Assembly (NCBI GenBank): GCA_950097015.1
Contig: CATNEN010000029.1
Location: 5,661,501 to 5,725,500, forward strand
Direction of reading: 5' to 3'
DNA from: Macrostomum hystrix
Taxonomy: Eukaryota; Platyhelminthes; Macrostomidae
DNA: 64,000 nt
The translations under genes were made by a program, and so were the position numbers. Below are positions 43,405 to 54,842 of this stretch, piece after piece. Each line of letters begins with the position of its first letter. Within the stretch, counting starts at the first letter, position 1. The notes under the pieces were generated by a model. The model had not been told where the DNA came from, ran no database searches, and saw nothing but the letters and a program-made list of their open reading frames with translations.

Positions 43405-46164
43405 TCAGTTGGCGCTCAGCTCGGACGGTCTGAACACGACGCTGCCGCTGTTAAAGTACTCATCAATAGTCTCGTCCAGGTCCAGCATCATGCGGATGAC
43501 GCACGGCAGTAGACAGATAAAGCCGGACATCACGAGGCGCTCTGAGCCAGTCACCTTTGCGATGTAGGACTCGTGCTTCAGCTGGAACGGCTGGTCCTCG
43601 CGCAAGGCTTCTTTGATGCTGTGGATAATTTGGAACATCTCCTTCTTGCGCTTCAGCTGCTCCTCGTTCTCGCCGCCAACCCTAATCTGGGCCAGCGGGA
43701 AGGAGATGCTAGTCTCGATGATGCGAACAGATTTGCCGATGCCTCGCAGAGTTTCGAAGTACTGCTCGATCAGCTTGCCGTCTGGCGAGTTGGTCTTCTC
43801 GCGCTCGTACAAGTCGATGACCTCCTTTGGGCACTTGATCGCCACCATGCTGTTATTGCGCAACAGCTTCAAGAAGTTGATGAGGCTGGTTAGGCTGGCC
43901 TCGTACTTGGCCTCGACCTCGCGCAGCTTCGGCCCGCAGCCTGTCTCCGGGTGCTGCATGAAGGTCAACTGGAACTGCTTCACAAGGCGCAGCATTCGGT
44001 AGCTCTTTTCTGGAAACGGGATTCGGTGCGAGATTCTACGTGAGATCAATCAGTGACGTAACTATAGACGAAGCCTTTTGTTAGATTTTGTTAGACCTGT
44101 CGATTAAGAGTCCGAAACTCTAACCATTGGGCTACTACCTCCCTCTTAGTAGGAATCGCACGATGCTGTTGTCAGATAAAAATGTTGCCTGAGTTTTTGA
44201 GAGAATGGAATTACATGGAAAAGTTGGTTCACAATGACACATGCAAGCGAAAATGGCCAGATAATAATACCCATACGAAGTTCAAAATAGCTTTACTACT
44301 GTGAGTAGGGAGGTATAGGGATACAATTAATACAATATTAATTGAAATTTCTGCTCACCGTTTGTAGCCATATCGTACGGCTGCGGCATGACACCTTCGA
44401 GCCATTCCGCCTCAACTTTTCTTAGCTCTGGCGGTGACAGATGAATTTTGAGCTTCAAAGAAGTGACCTCCAGCTTCTTCATGGCTACCTGAGTGACGAA
44501 GCATTCGACAAAGAAGCGCTCTAAGCGGCCGGACTCGTAGTCTTTCTGCAGGCGCTGCAGGGCGCTTAGGCTGGACGGGCATACAATGCACAGGCACTCT
44601 GACGGTGATAGAGAGAGGGAGAAAGGTAAAGTACAGGTAGTATTGTCTATGGGTTTCAGAAAGAAAGAAAAAAATTGCCTTTTTATGGTAATGAGGAGTT
44701 CATTAGTCACTGTGGCCATAGACATTTAAGCAAAAAAACTGACTATTGAGCTACATTCATAGGTGGTCTTTACCATAGACACTAGAAGTTAACCAACTAA
44801 AAGCAGTCGGGGTCTTCTTCTTTTCTTAACTTAGCTTCAGGGTGGTCAATAGACACAGCGGAGAGGCGAGGGTGATGGCGCTGGGCCGGTCAGGGTGGTC
44901 CGCCGGTCCTTCCTGCAGCGTGTTGTCTTCCGTATAGGGAAGAACGTGGCTCGTCTAGCCGCCGGGAGGAACTGGACGAGCCGTGGGCTGCCAAACTCGG
45001 GTATTGAGCGACCCCGGTGACTCGGGGTCGCTCAATAGCCAAAATAATTAAACTCACACTTTACGTTTTATTTATTCGCTTTCTTACCTTAAAATTTTGT
45101 TACATGAGAATCGATGAACATCAATTAGGATGTAAATATTTTCTTGTGTTTACTTTGTTAAATTTAAACATCTTCGACAATGCGTTTGTTATAACGACTG
45201 TTTTAAAACTAGAGATTTTAGGTGATTTCTAAGTCGTTTAACGGCTAAACGATATTATAGATGTATCGACCATTCCTGCTAATTTTAGCTGCAGGGGCTA
45301 CTCCACGGAAGGTCCTTAACAGCGGGACTGGAGAGCATGCTATTGATTGCTTATACCTGCCTAGGACACAGCCTATTCTCATTCAGGCATCGCATTGTTC
45401 CAGAACTTTGCGACGCAGAACAGTGGCTCCTTAAAGAGCTATTGAACAGTGGCCGCGCAGTCTGTGGAAAGTACAAGTACGATTATAGCGCCAGACTGGG
45501 TGTGGACTAGATGAAAAGTTACTTTCTGTATTCAGAATTTATTAAATGTTTAAAAATAGTCAAGTCTTGCTCAGCGTCCAACTGAGTAAATCATCAATTC
45601 GATGAAGCTTTTGATCAAATAAGTGGTTCTGTAAACCTGACAACTCACTATCAGTGAAGTACTCGATGGTGGTGTCTTTCAGCGTGTTCCTCTTGTCAAA
45701 GAAGCCCTTCAGCTTGTGCAGCTCAGTTTTCTCCAGCATGGTGGCAAACCGGTCGGACAGGTTCACCAGGAAGTACTGCCGTGAGCCGAACTGCTCCGGA
45801 TTCACCGCTTCCGCATCGAAGATGTCCAGGTGAATTGATACTTCGCCTATGGGGATTAGGAATAGACAGGATGTTGGAAAAAATTTGACGAGAAAAGGAA
45901 ATAGCTTTGTGTGTCCTTTGTTGTCAAAGGATTTTCTGTGGTAAGTGCAGTGGAACCAGCATTGGAAAAAATCTGTGTCTAATGCCTGAAAATTAATTAT
46001 TTATATGGAAGAATTCGTCTGTAGAGTTCAAAGATCAGAACTCTTTCTGGAAATCAAATCACACATTCAGAATCGCACACTGGACATTTAAATGAAACGC
46101 ACAGCGCGCTTGCCTCACCTGTCTTCCGATCGTAATATGGTCTTCTGCCATCATTGCCGGCCAT
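43405..46164 (-). CDS. Conserved-looking protein of unknown function, four exons
   Basis: Exons 46164-46119, 45846-45649, 44598-44359 and 44009-43405 (362 aa). All four join in phase with good GT-AG sites (AAGACAG|gtgagg, cccatag|GC, GATA|gtgagt, accgtcag|AG, AACG|gtgagc, tttccag|AA). I do not recognise the family. The protein starts MAGNDGRRPYYDRKTGEVSI and lacks a signal peptide or membrane segment. It is mostly alpha-helical in appearance, with charged amphipathic stretches ('LREVEAKYEASLTSLINFLK', 'EEQLKRKKEMFQIIHSIKEA') and a hydrophobic segment 'GFICLLPCVIRMMLDLDET' near the end. The regular exon phases and balanced composition argue for a real, probably conserved intracellular protein. 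Confidence 0.75.
44085..44150 (-). repeat. tRNA-Lys-like fragment (SINE head remnant)
   Basis: On the minus strand 'gtagcccaatggttagag' fits an A box, and 'cggactcttaatcgacaggt' looks like the anticodon arm of tRNA-Lys. The T arm and B box are degenerate, so this is not a functional tRNA gene. Confidence 0.4.
45002..45037. repeat. Perfect 15-bp hairpin in an intron
   Basis: Arms 45002-45016 (tattgagcgaccccg) and 45023-45037 (cggggtcgctcaata) with a 6-nt loop, at the end of a GC-rich patch (44850-45037) in the 1-kb intron of the unknown four-exon gene. Confidence 0.75.
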
Positions 46165-47369
46165 AGTGACTATGTTGTTAAAATTATGAAATCTGCACTA
46201 TTAAGACTTGCTCTGCAATCCGGCAAGCGAGACGGTTGTAAACAATCTCGAATTATAGTCCAAGGAATGAAGCGAAACTAACAAATTGTGCGCTACTGAA
46301 ATAGAAAACTATTATGAATTAGAAGGGCGGAGAGAGTAGCACTAGACTCTATTGCTGCGAAGGAAGAGAGTTACGTAGATTTATATTTAAATACTAGCTG
46401 TAGCGAAGGGCTGCATATAGTCTTCCAATCCCCTGAGCTATAGGCACCGCTGACTACCCCACCTGAGCCATGCAGTCTTTCCTTTTCTAGTCGTACCTCT
46501 CTTCATCTTGGAGACTATTTGAGCTCAACTCTCACACAACTCAGAGCTTAGCAGCGACTACAAATACCAAGCGGTGTGGTCTATACCAGACCACAGCGGC
46601 GGGCTGCACCCAATCTGGCTTATTTTTTCAATTCTATCTCTATTTGATGGGGCGTCGTCGAGTAGACAAATGGTCCGAGGTGCTCTTTCTTCAGCCTATA
46701 CCAGGCATGTCATAAATTTTCCATTAGATATCTGTCCACTTATAGCTACGTGGGGTACATAAAAAGACAGCTGGACGTTATATCTAGTGCCGCTTCTCGA
46801 GTCGGACTACTGTGCATGGAGTCTATCTAATTCAACGTTAAAGGGTGGGTCCTCGAAGCATTACTTGTCCAAGAGCCTATGAGAGTCAACCTGACAGCGT
46901 AAGGAATGCTGCAGGGAGAGATCCACCTCATACACTAGATTTCATGTCGCCAATTCCATTATTTTTTCTCGCACTTAGTTTTTCAGTTTTGTCTGCGTTT
47001 GTTTTAATGGGTTCTTTGATGGAAAAGAGGCATCGTGATGCTTCTTAATTGTTTGCGACAATGTTTTCGTCGCATAATAATTAGCGCTTACTAATTTGTT
47101 TTGCGATGATGTACGCTCGACCACTTTGCAAATTCGTACCATTTGCCGATAAGTGTCCTATAGATAGTATAGACTATTTGCTCCTATTGACCATAATTAC
47201 ATTTTACTATAAACTATGGAATCTTCTCAACAGTGGAAATACCAAGCTATTCCCCCCCCCTGAGGAAAGAACACGGCCGTGGGGTATTTCAAATACCCAC
47301 TGCCTATTCCCGATAGCTCCCAAACGAATGACTGATTTTTCGTAAAATTCCACCATCTGAATCTAAATT
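46165..47369. other. Intergenic DNA, no gene seen
   Basis: Upstream flank of the unknown four-exon gene, including a C10 run near 47251. No coding homology was recognised. It may contain the eroded 3' part of the LINE to its right. Confidence 0.35.
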
Positions 47370-48870
47370 TTCCACCCCGTGGACTCCCGTGTGGACTATG
47401 CGCCAACGAGACTTGCAGTCGCGTAAGATAGTTCGGGCTTGCCCACCGAGCAGTTAGTTGGAGGCCCAGGCCTTGACGTTGTTCGGAAGTGTGGAGTAAT
47501 AGTTGTCCTCCAGCAGAAGGCGGAGTTCCACGGAGTTCTCAAGATGGAAAAGGCCATCTTGAGATAGAGGGCGGCCAGATCAGTTCAGACCAGACCAGAC
47601 CAGGATCTTGGCCAGGGGGGACAGGAAGGAGATATGGCGGTGGGATGTCCCTTCGTCCTGGGGTTTGCCGTCTTTGAGCAGGTGGCAGATCAGGGACTTC
47701 TTCCAAACAGCCGAAATTTCTTTATGATGGAGGGAGCTGTTGAGCAGACTGAGCAGTGCCAGGTTGGCCGTCGGTCTAAAATGCTTGAGGAGCATCGGGC
47801 AGAGACCATCCGGTCTGATGGCTTTCGACGGTTTTGAGTCCTTGATGGCCTTCAAAAATGTTCGAGAGAGAAAGTAGCAATGGGAGAGTCTCTCTTCGGC
47901 AGGGCCGCAATTTTGCGGTGGGTAACTCGCATTTGAGGGTCGGAACGGTGCAGCCTGGGTCTAGTTAATTGCTTGTTGAGTAAATAAGCGGCTTCTTGGT
48001 CGGAAGTGGTTGGAGCACCGTTGAAACAGAAAAACAACAGAAACAGATGCTAGGGGCGGCACTGGGGCGCCCTGCTGGACGTTTGATGGTGGCCCAGAGT
48101 TTGGCCGAAGGCGCTGGGCTTCTTTCATGCGCAGTGAGCAATTCGTTCCAGCGGAGACGTTTTTCAGATTCAAGACGCGCCGAGATGTTGGTTTGTAGGA
48201 CAGCAACCCTCGGTCGCAGGTGTCGTCCGCCCGCAACCGGTCGCGCTCTTCGATGAGCTGCCGTACGTCACCTGGGCACGGAGACGGATTTTGCTTTTTG
48301 AAGCGTCCTTCAGGAATAGCGATCTTCATGGCCTTGTGGACGAAGGAGCAGAATATTTTTTCGGCTTTGTGCACCGAGGCGTCTGGTTGGAAATTATCGA
48401 CAAGGGATTCCAGCGTCGTGGTGAAAATCTCCCAGTTGGCTCTTCTGAAGTTTATGAAACATCTGCGTCGGCATAACCACCGAGGGTCGACAGGATCGGA
48501 AGGTGATCGATCGCTAGAGAGCGTGGGGAGAATGCAATAGTCGGCTCCAAGCAGCATGGACTGGTGGACAACAGTAATGTCCGGCGCCGAACTGGGTCCA
48601 GCGCTAGGTTTTCTGGATAGATTCAGGACCGACAGGAAGTCGAACGGCGAGCGCTCGACCTGAGACGCTAGTTGGTCGCCGCGAGGGGTCGGTTCGAGCT
48701 CGGATTCCCATTGTGGTGGGCATTCCAGCTACCGCAGATAAAGGTCGGCGGGTCGCTGAAAAGGCTGGAGATATCTGGAGCGTACCCTGCCTGGCAGCTA
48801 CTAACCGGAGGCAGGTACGTGTTATGGAGACGAAAATAGCGGTCTGCCAGTTTGATTTTACCGGCACATG
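47370..48870 (-). mobile_element. Decayed non-LTR retrotransposon (endonuclease plus RT)
   Basis: Read on the minus strand from 48870 downward. Endonuclease fragments come first: 'LFSDPPTFICGSWNAHHNGN' matches the '.GDfNAHh' motif. Then comes the linker region 'CFINFRRANWEIFTTTLESL', and the RT start 'KAIRPDGLCPMLLKHFRPTA' with 'WKKSLICHLLKDGKPQDEGT' and 'HISFLSPLAKIL'. A later fragment near 47420 has 'RTILRDCKSRWRIVHTGV'. Frameshifts and stops are numerous. It resembles a Jockey-like element. Confidence 0.8.
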
Positions 48871-49157
48871 AAAAAATTATAAAATCAATTAACGCTCTGG
48901 ATTTCGGAGAAATCGTCAGCGAGGGTGCAGTTTAATCCTAGTTTAGTTTCTTGGACAATGTGTGGCCTGAAAGTGCTAGTTTTTCTAACTACATAACAAC
49001 GAAATCTAAAAAACGACTCTCCGACAAAATTAAGACATTCACAAAAAGCGTTGTGAGAGGGAGAGAAGAAGGAAAATATACATGTATTATTAAAAGACTT
49101 ATTCTGCCCGCGCATAACTACTTAAAACGAGTAATGCTGGGCGCAAACATCTACACA

Positions 49158-50101
49158 TTTTTCCATTCTATTTTGGCAATAGTGCAATCAAAGTAAAAAT
49201 CTTTTCATTCAATTCAGACAGTTTATGGTAGTTCTTGGCCGGAAGTGCATTCAATTCCGACAAATGTGCTTTCAAAAGCGACAATTTTCAAACAAAGCAA
49301 ACAAGCTACCACGAGAAACCGTGCAATCAATTCAAACAATTTCGCAATCAATTCCGACAGTTGGCTATGAATTGGCTTTTTCTGTCCTCCTATCTATGGC
49401 TCATACAGCGAAATTTCCAATCAATTCCGACAAATTTCAATCTATTTAGACAAGCCATTGGAGTACATACTACATGTACTGTACATTTACAGCATATTTC
49501 AAAATGCAACAGGACAACTAAAACTGAAACAGTCAGCAGAGTTCATGAGGTTCATAAAGATTCAGCAGTCAGATTTTAGCCATCAATCGGCACTTCTGCA
49601 ATGCAGCGCGGTACATAAGTCAGACAATGGTTGTACCAAGCCGTGCAGCTGGCTCCGGTGACGACGTTTACAGTACTATTCGTTACTCCCTCAAGCATTT
49701 CACGCCGATATGCTGCTTTGGTTCGTCCAGCAAGAGCTTGCTGGTCGGGGTTCAGAAAGGCGTCGATGTTTGTGGCTAGCTCGACTTTAACCGCAGCCTT
49801 CCAAGCCGATATCGCATTCTCGACGGGTGTCAGGAATGGGCTATAGGGAGGCAGGCGTCGCATCTCGATAACTCCAGGAAGTTCATAGCCAACTGTCGGA
49901 ATTGATTGCGAAATTGTTTGAATTGATTGCAAAGTGTCGGTTTCTCGTGGTAGCTTGTTTGCTTTGTTTGAAAATTGTCGCTTTTGAAAGCACATTTGTC
50001 GGAATTGAATGCACTTCCGGCCAAGAACTACCATAAACTGTCTGAATTGAATGAAAAGATTTTTACTTTGATTGCACTATTGCCAAAATAGAATGGAAAA
50101 A
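49158..50101 (-). mobile_element. DNA transposon with about 214-bp terminal inverted repeats
   Basis: Left repeat 49158-49371 and right repeat 49882-50101 are reverse complements, apart from a small indel near 'gaaaccg'. They start tttttccattctattttggc. Each repeat contains several copies of a 'caattcNgacaa' motif, probably transposase-binding sites. The interior is about 510 bp and encodes only a transposase C-terminus. No target-site duplication is obvious. Confidence 0.85.
49576..50034 (-). pseudogene. Transposase C-terminal fragment (Tc1/IS630-like DDE)
   Basis: The open frame begins inside the right inverted repeat and runs into 'MRRLPPYSPFLTPVENAISA', the conserved block around the third catalytic acidic residue of IS630/Tc1-type DDE transposases, followed by about 80 residues. 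The first two catalytic Asp blocks are missing, so this is a deletion derivative unable to transpose itself. Confidence 0.75.
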
Positions 50102-50126
50102 GGTGGTAGAGCGTCTGTGGAGGTTG

Positions 50127-50870
50127 CTATAGCCCTCTACGCAGGACAATCTTGGTCCAGTCTGGGCTATTCTCCATCGGCTCGTTCACTCTGGCGTCGA
50201 TGTACAGCAGCAGGACGCAGCGCCGAAGCTTGCTGTTGTACAGCAGCGACTTCACGCTGGCCATGCGGGTGGCGCGGCCGAGGCACTCCAGCAACATCGG
50301 CGCCTCGGTCACTTCAGCCTGGCAATAGAAGCCGTTGTAGGTTCGCCTGTCAAAGACGGTCCGCTGCCACCAGGTGCTCATCGAGGCGGCCGAAGAGCCA
50401 ACGTACTCGCAGACGAAGCCGTACAGTGTGGCACAGCTGATGTCCGTGAGCTTCACTAGCGAGCCTGGCATCGCACGGACACAGTTCTCGCCGGGCATTC
50501 CACTCGGCTCGTTGGTGTACCATTTCGAGCGATCATCCGGAGAGACTGGGTTGCCAGGGGCAACCGTGCGCCAGCCGGAGCTGGAGTTGCCCGTCTTATT
50601 GGACAGGTCGGTCACGCCAACCCACAGGTTGCAGTCGCACGCCACTGCATCAGGTGCAGTCTTGATTGAGAATACTGCACTAGGCGTGCTGATCAGTCGA
50701 CCATCGATTAATGCGCACTGCTGATTGGCCGAGCAGCAGGTGTAATTCTGGCCAGCCTGGACGTACAGGCACCCTATGCTAGTCGAACTGTACGGCGAGG
50801 GACCCGAAGCTGAGACAGCGGCCAAACAAGAAACATAGAACAGGAAGAATAGTGCGACTAGTTCCTTCAT
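50127..50870 (-). CDS. Secreted C-type lectin-like protein
   Basis: A single exon of 247 aa with ATG at 50870. The N-terminus 'MKELVALFFLFYVSCLAAVS' is a signal peptide. The C-type lectin-like fold is shown by 'QQCALIDGRLIS' at its start, 'CDCNLWVGVTDLS' (WVGV), 'KWYTNEPSGMPGENCV' and 'DISCATLYGFVCE'. The loop reads EPSG rather than EPN or QPD, so calcium-dependent sugar binding is uncertain. After the domain there is a Cys-containing C-terminal extension of about 80 residues without a known match. It lies only 26 bp from the DNA transposon at 49158-50101. Likely roles are mucus, adhesion or immunity; this is inference. Confidence 0.82.
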   Translation of the reverse strand: MKELVALFFLFYVSCLAAVSASGPSPYSSTSIGCLYVQAGQNYTCCSANQQCALIDGRLISTPSAVFSIKTAPDAVACDCNLWVGVTDLSNKTGNSSSGWRTVAPGNPVSPDDRSKWYTNEPSGMPGENCVRAMPGSLVKLTDISCATLYGFVCEYVGSSAASMSTWWQRTVFDRRTYNGFYCQAEVTEAPMLLECLGRATRMASVKSLLYNSKLRRCVLLLYIDARVNEPMENSPDWTKIVLRRGL

Positions 50871-53800
50871 TGCCAGGCGCCAGGTAACTGTACAATGACA
50901 AGCTCCTGTGGATTATTGAGAAGGAACATCTGACAATTGAAAATGCTTCTGTTTACTTGACTTATAGCCTAGTTAGCTCTGAATGCACAGCCAGCTGCAA
51001 TGTGTCCATGGACAACGGGCCACAACACACGCCCAAATGTCTACCCTAGTTAATGCTGGTACCAATTTTACGACTGGGTGAACTGAAGCACTATTATCTA
51101 ACAAGAAGTAATACTAAGATTATCACTGTGCATATACTCGTACTATGCTATTGATGCAACTCACCAATTAGATTTTTTAGTCCTTATCTCTCGATTATAA
51201 ACACACTTTTGTAAAAGAGGGACAACTCAATCGCCTAAATTCGCTTTAACAATTAATGATGGAGCTAGTAAAGTTGATTGCTATTGGCTAACGAATCAGT
51301 GCTTCTAAGAAGGATTGAGCGAACAGGAAACTGCGGAATGGAGCCAACTAAAACAATTAAAGTCATTTCCGAATTTGTCTAAGGATTTCAATTTTCATAT
51401 AAAACTGAAATCCTGGGGTATCTGTGATGCTTGTCAGCTACCGGAGAAAAGAAGGTAACCATGGAAACTGGACGCTTTCCGCTTAAACGAAGCAATTCTG
51501 AATGCATTTATTGTTCAGTGCACTCACATGATGGCTGCACTTCTGACTTTTCCCAATAAAATAAGTTCACAAATCTTTTTTTTGTTACGGATGCCTGCTC
51601 CGTTACGAATAACTGTGACTGTGACAAGCTAGGATTATTACGAATTACGAATAATCCTAGCTTGGCCACTTAATTGTTGCCACTTGCGTACTTTAAATTG
51701 AAGTACATATTAACATGTACAAATAAATAGAAATGTAAATTAAAACGAAGTTTCCGTTGTAGCTAAATCACAGGAACTACAGTCCCTGCTTAAACAGGTA
51801 CCGTTTCATAGTCGAAATGGTCAATAGATCTCTAACCCTAAAAAGTATGCACTAAATTAAAGAGTACATGCATGGACGAATTATATGTGCCGTGATCGAG
51901 CTGTATTCAATTATTCTATAGTAGAATTAAATACATAACATCTAGAGATTATTTACCTTACAATCGCAATTGTATCAGCACATCATGACTAGTCAAGCTG
52001 TTGCCATAGCGACATAACAGAAAAGTTTCCCTCTAAATAGAGTGTGCAGCGCCAATAAACTAAGACCATGCATTGTCTACCAGTCTAGTATGTGCACCTA
52101 TAGACCACCAAGTAAACATTGAGTAGTCCGTGCAAGTGGCAACAAGTCACATTCAATAGGACGATTACAAAAAGATGAGTACGTCACACTCGACTCTTGC
52201 CCATCGATAGTTTTCGTTCGGCGCGGTATGGCCCCCCGAGCTCCGGAGCTCGACACTATATACATCAGCCCACTACGCCTAGTGACAGCTAGAGCCCGCT
52301 CGCCTCGGCCGCCAACAGCGCCAGGGCTGCTTCCGATCGGCCCTGCATGCTACCTAGCTCGATCAACAACAGCCTTGACGATGCCGCCAGAAGACCGAAC
52401 TATTCACGAAATTGGTTGCCGCGAGGCGCTGCGTGCAGTGGATCGACAGTGATTTGTTGTAAATGAAGGCGGTAATTCCTGAACTGCATTTCATTTCAGA
52501 AATACAATTAAGGCCGCGTCGAATGAGAATGCGAGGCTTCGATTACGAAAGCAATGGGTGCGTCTGACTAAAGTTGCGTCAGCATGGAAGTGGATGCCAG
52601 TGCCGGTTTTACACACTAGAAAGGGAGGCGTCAACTCAATTCAGGCTTCAACTGGATTATTGGCTTCTCTCTTATCCTCTTTCGAGGCCGGGAGATTTAG
52701 GTGCAGATTCAAAACACAAGCCGCCACAATGCACAAATAAGTGTTTTTTGCCAATTCTAAATTGAAATGACAAGAATAGAGAGCACTGCGTAGTGACAAG
52801 ATAAAATCTCGCTTTTTATATCTTACTTTTTTATCTCGTCGTTAACGTTCACGTCTTACGAGTATTAATAATCTGAAAACGATTAATGTTTTCTTGGAAC
52901 TACTTTTGCACGCAAAGTTACTAGTCAGTTACAAGGTTGCAACTGATTGATTATTATTGATAATGGTTGATTTAAAAACGTTTATAATTTACAATTTTAT
53001 ACTTAAAAGAACAGAAGATCCCGGGCTTCTTGAACTTTGATCCTTAAAAATACTTAAGGTTTTCCGATTGACTTAAAGCTTCACCCACCCACAGTGGGTT
53101 GTTAACTGGCTTTCTAGTGTAGCTTACCTGTAACTTTAAACAATATGTATGTAAAGTAGTTGGTAAAAGTTTGCTTATAGTATTTTATGAAAAAGAAGAT
53201 TAAAATTAGTCTGATTTTACCAAATTTTATTAACAATAAATATCCATGAACTAAAGTATCAAAAATATCACTCATGATCTTCATTGCAAGAATCTAGTTG
53301 TTGCTGTCATTTGTAATAATTTTCATGGTGTCTGATTCATATATATTTTAATTTTGGATAGGATTCTACACATAAAAGACCCCAGACCTACCTTATAATA
53401 ATTAATAAATATAATTTACCCAACCCAAAACCTTTCAATCACAATGTTCCACTAGGTATGGTATTAGGCCCCTACTATATATCTGGGTAGGCTTAGGCCT
53501 AGCCACAAAAACCTTTATGCCCATCCTATAATATATATAATTAATCTTTAATAGGTCCCCTTGACTCTATTGAAATTTAATCCTATTTATTTGCCATTCT
53601 CAAACAACTAAAATACCCAACCAACCAAATATTTTACAAAATTTTAAATTTTTAATATGCTAGTACTGTGTGGTAAAGTGTGGTCATCCTGTGATAAGGA
53701 AGTCATTCCATAGAAAGTGGAATGTGAGTGTAAATAAAATAAGACAAAATGGTTTTCTTTTTTTAAACTCAACACCCCTAAAAACCTTTGTAGAAATATT

Positions 53801-54842
53801 TTTCAATCTAGTAAAAGTGGAACTATTTTATAGGATTAAAGTTCAAGAAGCCCAAGATCCTTCCTAGGCTCAATTAATAAGTTGAATATCGCCTCATTGA
53901 CATGGACACAGTTTGATAAAGACAATTTAAATTTACTCAGTGGAACCATGTAATGGTAGCCTATTGAATATTGAGATAGAAAGTATGTTCTGAATGGAGG
54001 GTTGCTGAAAAATGTATATACAAACACAAAAAGTTGTTATAAACTCTTTTGGCATAGTTTTGGTTTCCCACTCAAAATTATTTTATCAGTTTTAAACACA
54101 CTCTTAATTTCCAATCAATGTAACCTTAACAGTACCTAGACATTTTGTCATCTTACAACTTTGTAATCCAGATGACGGTCTGTCTAATATCTTAGAGGGT
54201 GGATGACAAGACTTATACTTGTGCACACCTTTGTCATCTATAAAACAAAAGTTTTTAAAGTTAGAACAGAACCACCCTCCTGACCCCTCCTCACATCGTG
54301 TTGGCACCTAGCTTTCAGCTCTTATAATGAAATCAGTTTTGACACCTCTTTTGACAATTTTAAGTGTGAAGTGTGTTCACACCTCAGCCCCACCAACCCA
54401 CCCATACTTTATTGATAATGAACTTGATTGCTTGTTATTAGTAGATGCCGACGAACTGACCAAACTTTAAAGCATGCCAATCGGCTGGATGATGAAGAGT
54501 CCTACCTTCAAAGTGGATGACAAAGTGTCTAGGATCCACCTTAACAACCCAGCATTATGCATTATAAATAATTCAGGTGCTTTGTAAGGGATTGAAAGGC
54601 ACATTTTCATTCCACCTTTCACATCTAACTGAACTTGTTACTATGTGTCTAAAGCCTGTTTCATATCAGAACTTTTATTTTGAACTTTTATCTATAATTT
54701 AGTTTCATTTAGCTTGCCTATTCTAGAGGAATTCCTTCACCATTGGTGATTTTAAGTCACAAATTACCAACCAGGAATTTCACAGTGGAATTTTCTATTA
54801 TGGCATAGTCTGGCCATAGCCATGCATTCTTTTCATCTGCAG
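50871..54842. other. Intergenic DNA, no confident gene
   Basis: Mostly AT-rich. A GC-rich island at 52226-52452 contains a 74-codon ATG frame of no known family. The missing 5' exon(s) of the PNPO-like gene may lie here but could not be placed. Confidence 0.4.
51625..51664. repeat. Perfect 15-bp inverted repeat
   Basis: Arms caagctaggattatt (51625-51639) and aataatcctagcttg (51650-51664) around a 10-nt loop. It lies in intergenic DNA; no flanking duplication was seen. Confidence 0.75.

Noticed and set aside
52228-52449. 74-codon ATG frame in a GC island
   Set aside because: No recognised family, and no acceptor or donor linking it to the PNPO-like exons; left as unexplained.
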